Part shown: piece after piece, positions 18,957 to 25,954 of the stretch | Position numbering within the stretch: position 1 is the first letter of the stretch | How the letters are laid out: each line of letters starts with the position of its first letter | Assembly: GCF_003597125.1 (NCBI RefSeq) | Contig: NZ_QYYA01000002.1 | Span: 636,156 to 700,155, forward strand | DNA from: Alcanivorax profundi | GTDB lineage: Bacteria > Pseudomonadota > Gammaproteobacteria > Pseudomonadales > Alcanivoracaceae | Reading direction: 5' to 3' | DNA: 64,000 bases | Program-made: the position numbers and the translations under genes | Notes under the pieces: generated by a model | The model's database searches: none | What the model saw: the letters and a program-made list of their open reading frames with translations, nothing else | What the model was told of the DNA's origin: nothing

Positions 18957-19027
18957 TGCAGGAGCGGTGGTTCCACCGCGAAAGAGAGCCGCGCCGCGGC
19001 TATCGCGCCGCGAGCGACGCTCCTGCA
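18957..19027. repeat. Paired REP elements upstream of ureD
   Basis: A GGAGCGGTGGTTCCACCGCG unit and a GCCGCGAGCGACGCTCCT unit in inverted arrangement, forming a long imperfect hairpin. It combines two REP subfamilies that occur singly elsewhere in the window. Confidence 0.7.
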
Positions 19028-19052
19028 GGGGAGGTGTAGAAAGTGGTGTGCA

Positions 19053-19079
19053 ACAAAAAGCCCGGCTATTGCCGGGCTT
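19053..19079 (-). terminator. Terminator after nadV
   Basis: Perfect 9-bp stem AAGCCCGGC/GCCGGGCTT with a 4-base loop. On the minus strand it is followed by TTTGTTGC. It sits 61 bases past the nadV stop. Confidence 0.85.
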
Positions 19080-19140
19080 CGCTGTGGAACGCTTTACTCC
19101 TTGATCCGCGATGTGGTCACGGGGGCAGGACATTGGCAGA

Positions 19141-20544
19141 TTAATTGCCGCCGTTGCCCAGTGCCGCCCGCTGGCGAATGGTTTCGAAATCCCAATCGAT
19201 CAGGATTTCTCCATTACGGAACACCTTGATCAGTTGGCTCTCTTCACTATCTACACCGTCACCGTTCAGAGCATCGGCGCGTACCGTCTGGACGCTCTCG
19301 TTTCTGCGCACTAATGCCAACCGGCCACGCTTGGAGCGCTTGCCCGGATCGGTGATCGGATCCTTGTAGACGTCGCGCCATTCGCCGTTGATGCAGATGG
19401 CAGAGGCTTTCATGGCGAACTTCTGGGTGTCGCGGTTAAGCTTTTGCAGCAACTCGCCGCCCATGCCAAAGGCCACATTATCCGCACTCAGGCCACGGGC
19501 TTTCATTTCCTGCAAGATCGCTTCGATGGACTGGGCACAGACGCCATCGCCCTGAATCAGGCGCACGCAGTCCGGCAGCACCCGGTAGCCCTTGCTGTTG
19601 GTGCGGTAGCCGAAGCGGGCCATCAAGCGTTCGATGGCTTCCGGGACGATCTCCACCGGTTCGCCGGAATCAGGACGGACCACCAAGGTGCCGCCGGCCT
19701 GCTCTACCTGCTCGCGCAGTTCGCCACCCCACAGGTTGTCGATGGCGTTCCAGATGTCGTAGGAATCGCTGACTACCGCCACCACCCGGTCTTGCCCGCC
19801 GAATTGCTGGATCATGTTGGCGTAGGCCCGGGCTTCACCGTCGCGCCCCCAGCTGGTAATGGTGCTGTGCTCTGCCGCCGGGATGGAGAAACCGGCCATG
19901 TCGGCACCGTAGTAACGGCGCGCGGCCATGATCGCGGAAAGGGTATCGGTACCGGCAAAGTTAACCAGGTGTGCCATACCACCAAGGGCAGCAGCTTCTT
20001 CCGAGGTGGCGCCACGGGCACCGAAGTCGTGCAGTTTGAAGGGCAGGCTGTCGCTGTTGTCGGCGGTATCTTCCAGGTAGCGCTGGATGATGGTGCGACA
20101 GTTGCGGGACACCGTGGCCACGGTGGTGGGATACCAGATAGCGCGCAACAGGGCAGTTTCCACATAGCTGGTGAGCCAGGCGCAGTTCGGGTCGGTGTTC
20201 ATGACCTGCACCAGCACATTACCGGTGGGCACCACGGTGCCTTCCGGCACGGCTTCGATTTCGATGGGCAGGTAACCGTCGTAGTTGTCGAGAATGTAAT
20301 CCCAGCCCGGACGGTTGAAGGGAACGCCGTGCGCAACACAGACCGCTTCGGCTTCTTCGATATCCGCTTTGCTGATCGGGCGGCTCAGGTATTCCTTGAG
20401 GAAGGCCTGCAGACCGAAGAACACGGTGTCGCGGTAGCGACCACCACGGGATTCGATATAGCTGGAGACATACTCGGCACCGGCCGGGTATTGGGCGAAG
20501 TGAGAGGTCTTGTAGGAATCGGTGTTGAGAATCAGGTTACGCAT
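19141..20544 (-). CDS. nadV: Nicotinamide phosphoribosyltransferase
   Basis: 467 residues. Matches NadV/NAMPT: LILNTDSYKTSHFAQYPAG start, KLHDFGARGATSEEAAALGG, then PAAEHSTITSWGRDGE and VRPDSGEPVEI. It makes NMN from nicotinamide and PRPP, a one-step route to NAD salvage completed by NMN adenylyltransferase, which is encoded at 22961-24019. The ATG at 20544 has GGAGG 9 bases upstream; a longer frame to 20664 would run over a palindrome shared with the nadM/nrtR promoter region. It seems to be transcribed from its own promoter. Confidence 0.95.
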   Translation of the reverse strand: MRNLILNTDSYKTSHFAQYPAGAEYVSSYIESRGGRYRDTVFFGLQAFLKEYLSRPISKADIEEAEAVCVAHGVPFNRPGWDYILDNYDGYLPIEIEAVPEGTVVPTGNVLVQVMNTDPNCAWLTSYVETALLRAIWYPTTVATVSRNCRTIIQRYLEDTADNSDSLPFKLHDFGARGATSEEAAALGGMAHLVNFAGTDTLSAIMAARRYYGADMAGFSIPAAEHSTITSWGRDGEARAYANMIQQFGGQDRVVAVVSDSYDIWNAIDNLWGGELREQVEQAGGTLVVRPDSGEPVEIVPEAIERLMARFGYRTNSKGYRVLPDCVRLIQGDGVCAQSIEAILQEMKARGLSADNVAFGMGGELLQKLNRDTQKFAMKASAICINGEWRDVYKDPITDPGKRSKRGRLALVRRNESVQTVRADALNGDGVDSEESQLIKVFRNGEILIDWDFETIRQRAALGNGGN

Positions 20545-20650
20545 GACGGAGTTCCTCCTGTCGATTGTGATTGGCGCCGGTCTTTCCAGCACGCTGGCAG
20601 CGATCCGCTGCTCGGCACTGACGGGTCCCGTCGTGCCGATGAATATATAT

Positions 20651-20663
20651 TGGCGATACGCCA
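20651..20663. promoter_or_regulatory. Candidate NrtR operator upstream of nadV
   Basis: Palindrome TGGCGATACGCCA about 107 bases before the nadV start. Extended, TTGGC-N5-GCCACTA also occurs at 24106 between nadM and nrtR. Assignment to NrtR is inferred from the shared motif and pathway. Confidence 0.5.
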
Positions 20664-20718
20664 CTAATGTGTCAACTGTTTTTTACGGGCCTTTGCGGCT
20701 GACACATACAAGGTGGCA

Positions 20719-20744
20719 ATCGCGGTCGAACGACCGCTCCCCCA
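20719..20744. repeat. Single REP element
   Basis: Contains CGCGGTCGAACGACCGCTCC, a palindrome matching one arm of the REP pair at 37761-37832. It lies in the gap between the end of the methyltransferase gene and nadV. Confidence 0.65.
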
Positions 20745-20751
20745 AGGGGCG

Positions 20752-21858
20752 CTAGCCCAGGTCTGCTGGCTCGCTGAGGCAGATAATGCCCTGACGTGTT
20801 TCCGCCTTGCCTGCCAGCTGCGGGTAGACCTGCGGATCCGCATGGAAGGCCAGGTCCAGGGTGAGGGTGCTGCCGGTCGCAGCCAGTCGTTCGGCGCGCA
20901 AGTAGTTGGCACCGGCCATGGCCTGGGTGGTCATGGTTGCCTGCAGAGGGGCACCCCAGCGGGTGAGCTGAAAGCCCCGACTTTCCAGCCACTGCGTGAG
21001 TGGCTGCAGTATGTGTGAATCGTTGGGCAACAGCAGGTCCACATCCGACGGGGTTACCGCTTCGCCCTTCAACCAGCGGGCGAAACTGCCGATGACCATG
21101 GCCTGTGGGAAATCCGCTTGCAGCAACTGAAGCAGTGACATTGCGGCATCCCGATCACAGACGCGGGCGCTGTTTTGCGCCACCAACATGTATTCATGGG
21201 CGCGGTTGCTGTGCGGTGAGGTGCTGTCGGTGTGGGGACGGTCGTAAACAATGACGCGCTCCTCGATAAAACGGAATCGTTCGGCCAGCAGCCGTGCCAC
21301 ATCCCAGGCCTGGGGTACCCAGAGGCCATCCAGTTGCAGGTTTTCGGCACCCACTACGATGTAACCCCCCGGTTTGATGATCGGCTTGAGTGCCTTGAGA
21401 ATGCCGCGCACTTTTTGCAAAAAGTGCGCATAGCTGCCTGCGCCGTAGAGCTGGCCAGGGTGAGTGCTTTCCATGCCGCAACCGAAGTACGGCAAGCTGG
21501 TGAGCACCAGGTCGACGGGTTCCATGTTCGCCAGTGAGGTTTCACAGTCGCCGTGGATCAGGGTGGCGTGCTCAAGGCCCAGATCATCGAGTCGCTGGCG
21601 CGCCGTGTGCAGACGGCCCGCTTCAATTTCGATACCGACACCTTGCCGGCCTTCCTGACAGGCTGCGACCAGGGTGGACGCAAAGCCGGCAAAGGGGTCC
21701 AGCACCCGATCACCGGGTTGGGACAACTCGCGTACGAAAGGCCGCATCTGTTCTACCCAGCCGCGGTCACGGGCAGCAAACGGGTCGCTGCTGGTGAGGG
21801 TGTGATCCAGGGCATGGGTGTCCTGGTTGGCGTCCAGGTGCAGCCAGCTATTGGGCAT
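20752..21858 (-). CDS. Methyltransferase-nucleotidyltransferase fusion protein
   Basis: 368 residues. The N-terminal part is a Rossmann methyltransferase: SAM motif DPFAG at 54-58 (RVLDPFAGFASTLVAAC), acidic GIEIE at 75-79, catalytic-type motif TSLPYF at 120-125 in place of TSPPYF, and KPGGYIVV at 162-169. The C-terminal part has a nucleotidyltransferase signature, GSFARW at 257-262 and SDVD at 271-274. DNA N4/N6 methylases and some RNA methylases share the first motifs; motif I before motif IV and the Leu in LPY argue against an ordinary beta-class DNA methylase. It overlaps the radical SAM gene by 11 bases and lies in an NAD-salvage operon. I do not know its function. Confidence 0.75.
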   Translation of the reverse strand: MPNSWLHLDANQDTHALDHTLTSSDPFAARDRGWVEQMRPFVRELSQPGDRVLDPFAGFASTLVAACQEGRQGVGIEIEAGRLHTARQRLDDLGLEHATLIHGDCETSLANMEPVDLVLTSLPYFGCGMESTHPGQLYGAGSYAHFLQKVRGILKALKPIIKPGGYIVVGAENLQLDGLWVPQAWDVARLLAERFRFIEERVIVYDRPHTDSTSPHSNRAHEYMLVAQNSARVCDRDAAMSLLQLLQADFPQAMVIGSFARWLKGEAVTPSDVDLLLPNDSHILQPLTQWLESRGFQLTRWGAPLQATMTTQAMAGANYLRAERLAATGSTLTLDLAFHADPQVYPQLAGKAETRQGIICLSEPADLG

Positions 21859-22942
21859 GGGTGATGTCTCCGTTGACGGCGGGGATCAAGACATGGCGCT
21901 CCGGATTCCAGTCCGCGCACAGGTTGCCGTTGGCATGGAATACCAGTTTGAAGATCTGGCCGCTGTCATGCTTTTCGTGCAGGCGCTGATAGTTTGACGA
22001 TTCGAAGGTGACGGTCAGGCCATCACTTTCGATTACCAGATTGGAAAAGTAATAGCCGTGGGTGGCCTGCCGCAGGCGGGTGCCCTGGGCCAGGGGATGA
22101 GCTTCCAGAAAGGCCTGCAGCAAGCCCGCCACAGACACTCGCGACGCGCGGATATAGCGCTGGGTGCCGTTGGCGCGGTAGCGCTGATCCAGTTGCGACA
22201 TTTCCCTCAGGATCACATGACGTACCCCCAGCGAGCGAGCCCAGTCCAGATAACGCTGCAGGGCGGCGAGGCTGTCCACCCCGCCCTGCTGCACCAGACA
22301 CACCAGCTTAACCTCCGTGAGTGCACCCAGTTGTGCGACACACTCACGAAACTGATCCGTGATCATGACCCCTTCGCGGGAACGAAAGCGCATGATCTGC
22401 TGGTTGGTAACGGTGTCGGGATGGTGCCGCGACAGCTCCACCCAGTCGAAGGCGAAACTGCGGATGGCCGCGGCCAGCGCCGCATCCTCCCCCAGCGCAG
22501 TGAGCCCGGCACCATTGCTGTACAGCACCCTGCCCTCCACCGGGCTCACCGCGGCATGGGACGACAGGCAATCCAGCAGGCGCAGAAACCAGTCACGATG
22601 GTCGGTCATTTCCAGGCCCGACAGGGAATAGGACAACGGCAGGCCACGCAGCGCCATCAGGGCTGTCTGAAGCTGGTTGAAGTAATTCATGCCCGGGCGC
22701 AGCAGGCTGGCATGGGTGCCGGTATCGCCGTTTTCGCGCAGGTTTTCCGAGCAGAACCGGCAGCGGGCGGAGCAGGGCTGCACCGCGGCGTAGGGGGTCA
22801 GCGTTACCGGTTGGGCGACCCGCCAGGTACGCTCACCAATGCGCTGTTGATGCCAGCGACTGGCGTCCTCCGGGTGGGGTTCCCGGAAGACGGTGGTCGC
22901 CAGATCATGCTGATAGCGCTGTATAACGGCGTCCAGTTCCAT
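21848..22942 (-). CDS. Radical SAM protein of unknown function
   Basis: 364 residues. The [4Fe-4S]-binding motif is CSARCRFC (C57, C61, C64; CX3CX2C). A MoaA-like layout follows, with GMNYFNQL and LSLSGLE-type strands (YSLSGLEMTD), and a C-terminal region (GYYFSNLVIESDGLTVTFES) that has no second Cys cluster. The reaction is unknown. Only 18 bases separate it from the NMN adenylyltransferase-Nudix gene, and it overlaps the methyltransferase-nucleotidyltransferase gene, so all three are one operon. Context ties it to NAD, NMN or another nucleotide. Confidence 0.8.
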   Translation of the reverse strand: MELDAVIQRYQHDLATTVFREPHPEDASRWHQQRIGERTWRVAQPVTLTPYAAVQPCSARCRFCSENLRENGDTGTHASLLRPGMNYFNQLQTALMALRGLPLSYSLSGLEMTDHRDWFLRLLDCLSSHAAVSPVEGRVLYSNGAGLTALGEDAALAAAIRSFAFDWVELSRHHPDTVTNQQIMRFRSREGVMITDQFRECVAQLGALTEVKLVCLVQQGGVDSLAALQRYLDWARSLGVRHVILREMSQLDQRYRANGTQRYIRASRVSVAGLLQAFLEAHPLAQGTRLRQATHGYYFSNLVIESDGLTVTFESSNYQRLHEKHDSGQIFKLVFHANGNLCADWNPERHVLIPAVNGDITHAQ

Positions 22943-22960
22943 CCCTGATCACGTTCCCGG

Positions 22961-24019
22961 TTAAATCAACCCGAGGATGTCCTGAATGATGAAGTAGTGA
23001 TCTTCGAACAACCGCTCCGGGGTCAGTTCGCCCAGCGGTACCCAACGTGCCTGGCGGGCATCGTCACCGCCCTTCACTTTTGGCAGGCTGGCATTGGGCT
23101 CCAGCTCCATATAGAACGCGTGGGTGATGGTGCGGCCGCGAGCGGAACGGTAGGGGTCGTCGTAGACTTCCTGGCGGCGGATGGAGCCTTTGAGGACCGG
23201 GGCCGGGACTTTCAAGCGGGTCTCCTCACGCAGTTCCCGCAGACAGGCATCCAGCAACCGTTCACTGCCATCCACAAAGCCACCGGGCAACGCCCATAGC
23301 CCCTTGCCGGGGCTGGCACGACGCTCCACCAGCAACACATGGCCGGATTGCACCACCACACCATCCACCGTGACGAAGGTGGGCGCATAGGGCGCGGACG
23401 ACCAGGCGTCGCGGTATTTGCGTACGAAGGCGATTTCATCGCGGATGTGCTGGTAAGCACCGGCATCATTGGCAAAGCCAGTGAGGTAGGACGCTACTGC
23501 TGACGGCAGCACGTCCGTATCGACCAGCGAGGGGAGCAGTGTCTCCGGGGCAGCGGAAAAGTAACGCTCGCGTATCGGCGTGGCGCTGATCTGCCGCACG
23601 TTGTCTACGCCCACTGCGGACCACTGCGGGAACAGGTTCAGATAAAAACCGGTGTGGTCCTTGCGGTGCCCGATCAGGGCAATGCGCGCTGGCCGGTGCG
23701 GGGTGGCGTGATGGGCGGTGACCATACCGGCGACGGTGGACTGCACGTTTCGCACCCAGGCTTCGTCATTGTAGGGCACGTCCATCAACGGCAAACACTG
23801 CAAGCGCTGGTTTTCACTTTCCGTCAGGCAGGCGCGCACCATCTGTTCGCGCTCCTGGTGAGTCCAGGGGTTACGGGGATTGCGAGCCTGCCAGGCGGAA
23901 CCGATCAACAAGATTAATCGTTCGGCTTTCTCCAGGCCGGTGCGCACCACCTGCAGGTGACCGGCGTGAAAGGGCTGAAAGCGGCCAATAAAGACCGCGA
24001 AATCGAATTCGTACTGCAT
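22961..24019 (-). CDS. nadM: Bifunctional NMN adenylyltransferase/Nudix hydrolase
   Basis: 352 residues. The N-terminal NMN adenylyltransferase has HxGH in GRFQPFHAGHL and ISATPIRERY. The C-terminal Nudix domain has GGFVDGSERLLDACLRELRE followed by ET, with Arg where the canonical box has Gly. Such fusions are known in Synechocystis, Francisella and some phages, where the Nudix part acts on ADP-ribose. It completes the NadV route to NAD. The ATG at 24019 has AAGGAG 7 bases upstream. First gene of an operon with the radical SAM and methyltransferase-nucleotidyltransferase genes, divergent from the NrtR-type regulator. Confidence 0.92.
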   Translation of the reverse strand: MQYEFDFAVFIGRFQPFHAGHLQVVRTGLEKAERLILLIGSAWQARNPRNPWTHQEREQMVRACLTESENQRLQCLPLMDVPYNDEAWVRNVQSTVAGMVTAHHATPHRPARIALIGHRKDHTGFYLNLFPQWSAVGVDNVRQISATPIRERYFSAAPETLLPSLVDTDVLPSAVASYLTGFANDAGAYQHIRDEIAFVRKYRDAWSSAPYAPTFVTVDGVVVQSGHVLLVERRASPGKGLWALPGGFVDGSERLLDACLRELREETRLKVPAPVLKGSIRRQEVYDDPYRSARGRTITHAFYMELEPNASLPKVKGGDDARQARWVPLGELTPERLFEDHYFIIQDILGLI

Positions 24020-24105
24020 CAGCAAGCTCCTTGCCGTGGATGTGGGCAGCAAGTCTGTCTCGCTGCCGTGAACCGGTTGCCTGAACCGGTGTTGCTCTGT
24101 ATTGT

Positions 24106-24118
24106 TGGCTAACTGCCA
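24106..24118. promoter_or_regulatory. Candidate NrtR operator between nadM and nrtR
   Basis: Palindrome TGGCTAACTGCCA within TTGGC-N5-GCCACTA, the same extended motif as at 20651-20663. The position 29 bases before the nrtR start would allow autoregulation and control of nadM. Confidence 0.5.
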
Positions 24119-24146
24119 CTATATAGCAACCCCTGGTGATCGAACC

Positions 24147-24881
24147 ATGACCTACCGCTCAGAAGCCGACTTCCTCAAACAGTACAACGCCAGGGACTAC
24201 GACAGCCCGCTGGTTACCGTGGACGTGGCAATCTTTACCCTGCACGAAGGCGCCCTGCAGGTGCTACTGGTGGAGCGGGGCGACTTTCCGCACAAGGGGC
24301 GCTGGGCCTTACCCGGCGGTTTTATCGACATTCACAGTGATGATGACCTGGACGCCTGCGCCCACCGCAAGCTGAAGGAAAAAACCGGTGTCGCCGCGCC
24401 GCTGCTGGAGCAGGTGTGTAGCAAGGGCAACGGCCTGCGCGATCCCCGTGGCTGGTCTGTCACGGCCTTGTACATGGCGCTGATCCCCCATGCCCCTACC
24501 GCAGACTTCGTGGCGTCAGTTAACGATGCCCGCTGGTGGCCGCTGGATCAGCTCGGAGGCATTGAGCTGGCGTTCGATCACCGCAGCCTGATTGCCACAG
24601 CGCGGGAGCGCTTGAAGAACAAGACGGCCTATACCGTGCTGCCGGTTCATGTGCTGAAACGCCCTTTCACTCTTACCCAGTTACAGCGTGCGTTCGAACA
24701 ACTGATGGATGCCACCCTGGAAAAGAAATCGTTTCGTCGGCGCATTCTCAATGCGGAGATTCTCGAAGAAGTGGGCGAAGGCATTCCCGAAGGGGGGCGG
24801 GGCCGGCCTGCGGCACTCTATCAACCCGCCACCGGCTCCGAGCAACATCTGTTTGCGAGGGTGTTTGGTGAAGGCCTGTAA
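24147..24881 (+). CDS. nrtR: NrtR-type Nudix-related transcriptional regulator of NAD metabolism
   Basis: 244 residues. An N-terminal Nudix-like domain (VDVAIFTL, LLVERGDFPHKGRWALPGGF) is followed by a winged helix region (FTLTQLQRAFEQLM, RRRILNAEIL). The Nudix box is degenerate: the REXXEE core reads RKLKEK, so catalysis is unlikely. This is the hallmark of NrtR, which senses ADP-ribose and represses NAD salvage genes. It is divergent from nadM and followed by an ADP-ribosylglycohydrolase gene. The ATG at 24147 is chosen because the family homology starts there. Confidence 0.9.
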   Translation: MTYRSEADFLKQYNARDYDSPLVTVDVAIFTLHEGALQVLLVERGDFPHKGRWALPGGFIDIHSDDDLDACAHRKLKEKTGVAAPLLEQVCSKGNGLRDPRGWSVTALYMALIPHAPTADFVASVNDARWWPLDQLGGIELAFDHRSLIATARERLKNKTAYTVLPVHVLKRPFTLTQLQRAFEQLMDATLEKKSFRRRILNAEILEEVGEGIPEGGRGRPAALYQPATGSEQHLFARVFGEGL

Positions 24882-24904
24882 AGGCCCATCAAGAGGAAAG
24901 CATC

Positions 24905-25846
24905 ATGAACACACTCAAGGATCGTTTTATCGGCGCGCTGGCCGGGCTTGCCTGCGGTGATGCGGTGGGCACGACGGTGGAATTTTCACCCCGAGGCAGC
25001 TTTGCACCCGTTACCGACATGACGGGCAACGGTCCCTTCAATCTGAAAGCCGGTCAATGGACCGACGATACCTCCATGGCCCTGTGTCTGGCGGAAAGCC
25101 TCGTTGAAAAGCAGGCCTTTGATGCCCGCGACCAAATGAGTCGCTATTTGAACTGGTGGCAATGGGGCTACCTTAGCGCCACCGGCAGCTGCTTTGATAT
25201 CGGCAACACCGTGCGCGACGCCCTGGCGCGTTTCCGCGATACTGGCGAGCCCTACTCTGGCGACACCGCAGCCCATACCGCTGGCAATGGCTCGCTGATG
25301 CGGCTGGCTCCGGTGGTGCTGTTTGCCCACCCTGCCCCGGATCGCTTGCGCGAACTGGCGGCACTCAGTTCCCGTACTACTCACGGCGCTGCGGAAGCGG
25401 TGGAATGTTGTGAGCTGTTTGCCCTGTTGCTGGACCGTTGTTTGCGGGGCACTGACAAGGCATCACTCATGCAAAACCTGGCTGACCAACACTGGCAGGA
25501 AGCCAAGGTGCAGGCCCTGGCCGGCGGCGGTTTTCTGCAAGCGGGTTATGACGACATTATCGGCTCCGGCTACTGCATCCAGTCCCTGGAAGCCGCGCTG
25601 TGGTGTTTCTTCCATACCGACAATTACCGCGACGCCATCCTTGCCGCCACCAACCTGGGGGATGATGCAGACACCACCGCCGCGATCACCGGACAGATTG
25701 CCGGGGCATTTTACGGGGCGTCCGCTATCCCTGAAGCATGGATGGCCAAACTCGCCATGCGGGATGACATCGTTGCACTGGCTACATCCCTTTTTGAGCG
25801 AACGCACGAGAGCCAGGCATCGGCTGGGTTGGTGTTCCAATCGTGA
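24905..25846 (+). CDS. ADP-ribosylglycohydrolase (DraG family)
   Basis: 313 residues. Metal and substrate motifs are present: ACGDAVGTTVE, GQWTDDTSMALCLAESL and the C-terminal NLGDDADTTAAITGQIAGA. These enzymes remove ADP-ribose from proteins or other targets. The start is 23 bases after the nrtR stop with GAGGAAAG upstream, so the two are co-transcribed. The product ADP-ribose would be both substrate of the NadM Nudix domain and likely ligand of NrtR. Confidence 0.92.
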   Translation: MNTLKDRFIGALAGLACGDAVGTTVEFSPRGSFAPVTDMTGNGPFNLKAGQWTDDTSMALCLAESLVEKQAFDARDQMSRYLNWWQWGYLSATGSCFDIGNTVRDALARFRDTGEPYSGDTAAHTAGNGSLMRLAPVVLFAHPAPDRLRELAALSSRTTHGAAEAVECCELFALLLDRCLRGTDKASLMQNLADQHWQEAKVQALAGGGFLQAGYDDIIGSGYCIQSLEAALWCFFHTDNYRDAILAATNLGDDADTTAAITGQIAGAFYGASAIPEAWMAKLAMRDDIVALATSLFERTHESQASAGLVFQS

Positions 25847-25852
25847 AAGAAA

Positions 25853-25877
25853 GCCGCGCCGCGAGCGACGCTCCTAC
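25853..25877. repeat. REP element after draG-like gene
   Basis: GCCGCGCCGCGAGCGACGCT then CCTAC. With the following terminator it duplicates the arrangement at 18957-19079. Confidence 0.65.
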
Positions 25878-25894
25878 ACGGGGAGGTGTGCAAC

Positions 25895-25919
25895 AAAAAG
25901 CCCGGCGTTGCCGGGCTTT
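25895..25919 (-). terminator. Terminator between convergent glmS and draG-like genes
   Basis: Perfect 10-bp stem AAAGCCCGGC/GCCGGGCTTT with a GTT loop. The minus-strand reading is followed by TTGTTGC and would end glmS transcription; plus-strand use is possible but less favoured. Confidence 0.85.
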
Positions 25920-25920
25920 C

Positions 25921-25951
25921 GCTGTTAACTGTTCACTATTAACTGTTAACT
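25921..25951. repeat. Four-unit heptamer array next to the glmS stop
   Basis: GTTAACT, GTTCACT, ATTAACT, GTTAACT in tandem, just past the glmS stop codon. A near-identical array lies at the glmU stop (27886-27913). Confidence 0.6.
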
Positions 25952-25954
25952 GCC

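Noticed and set aside
18858..19133. N-terminal extension of UreD
   Set aside because: The extension would be encoded by a REP hairpin and a transcription terminator.
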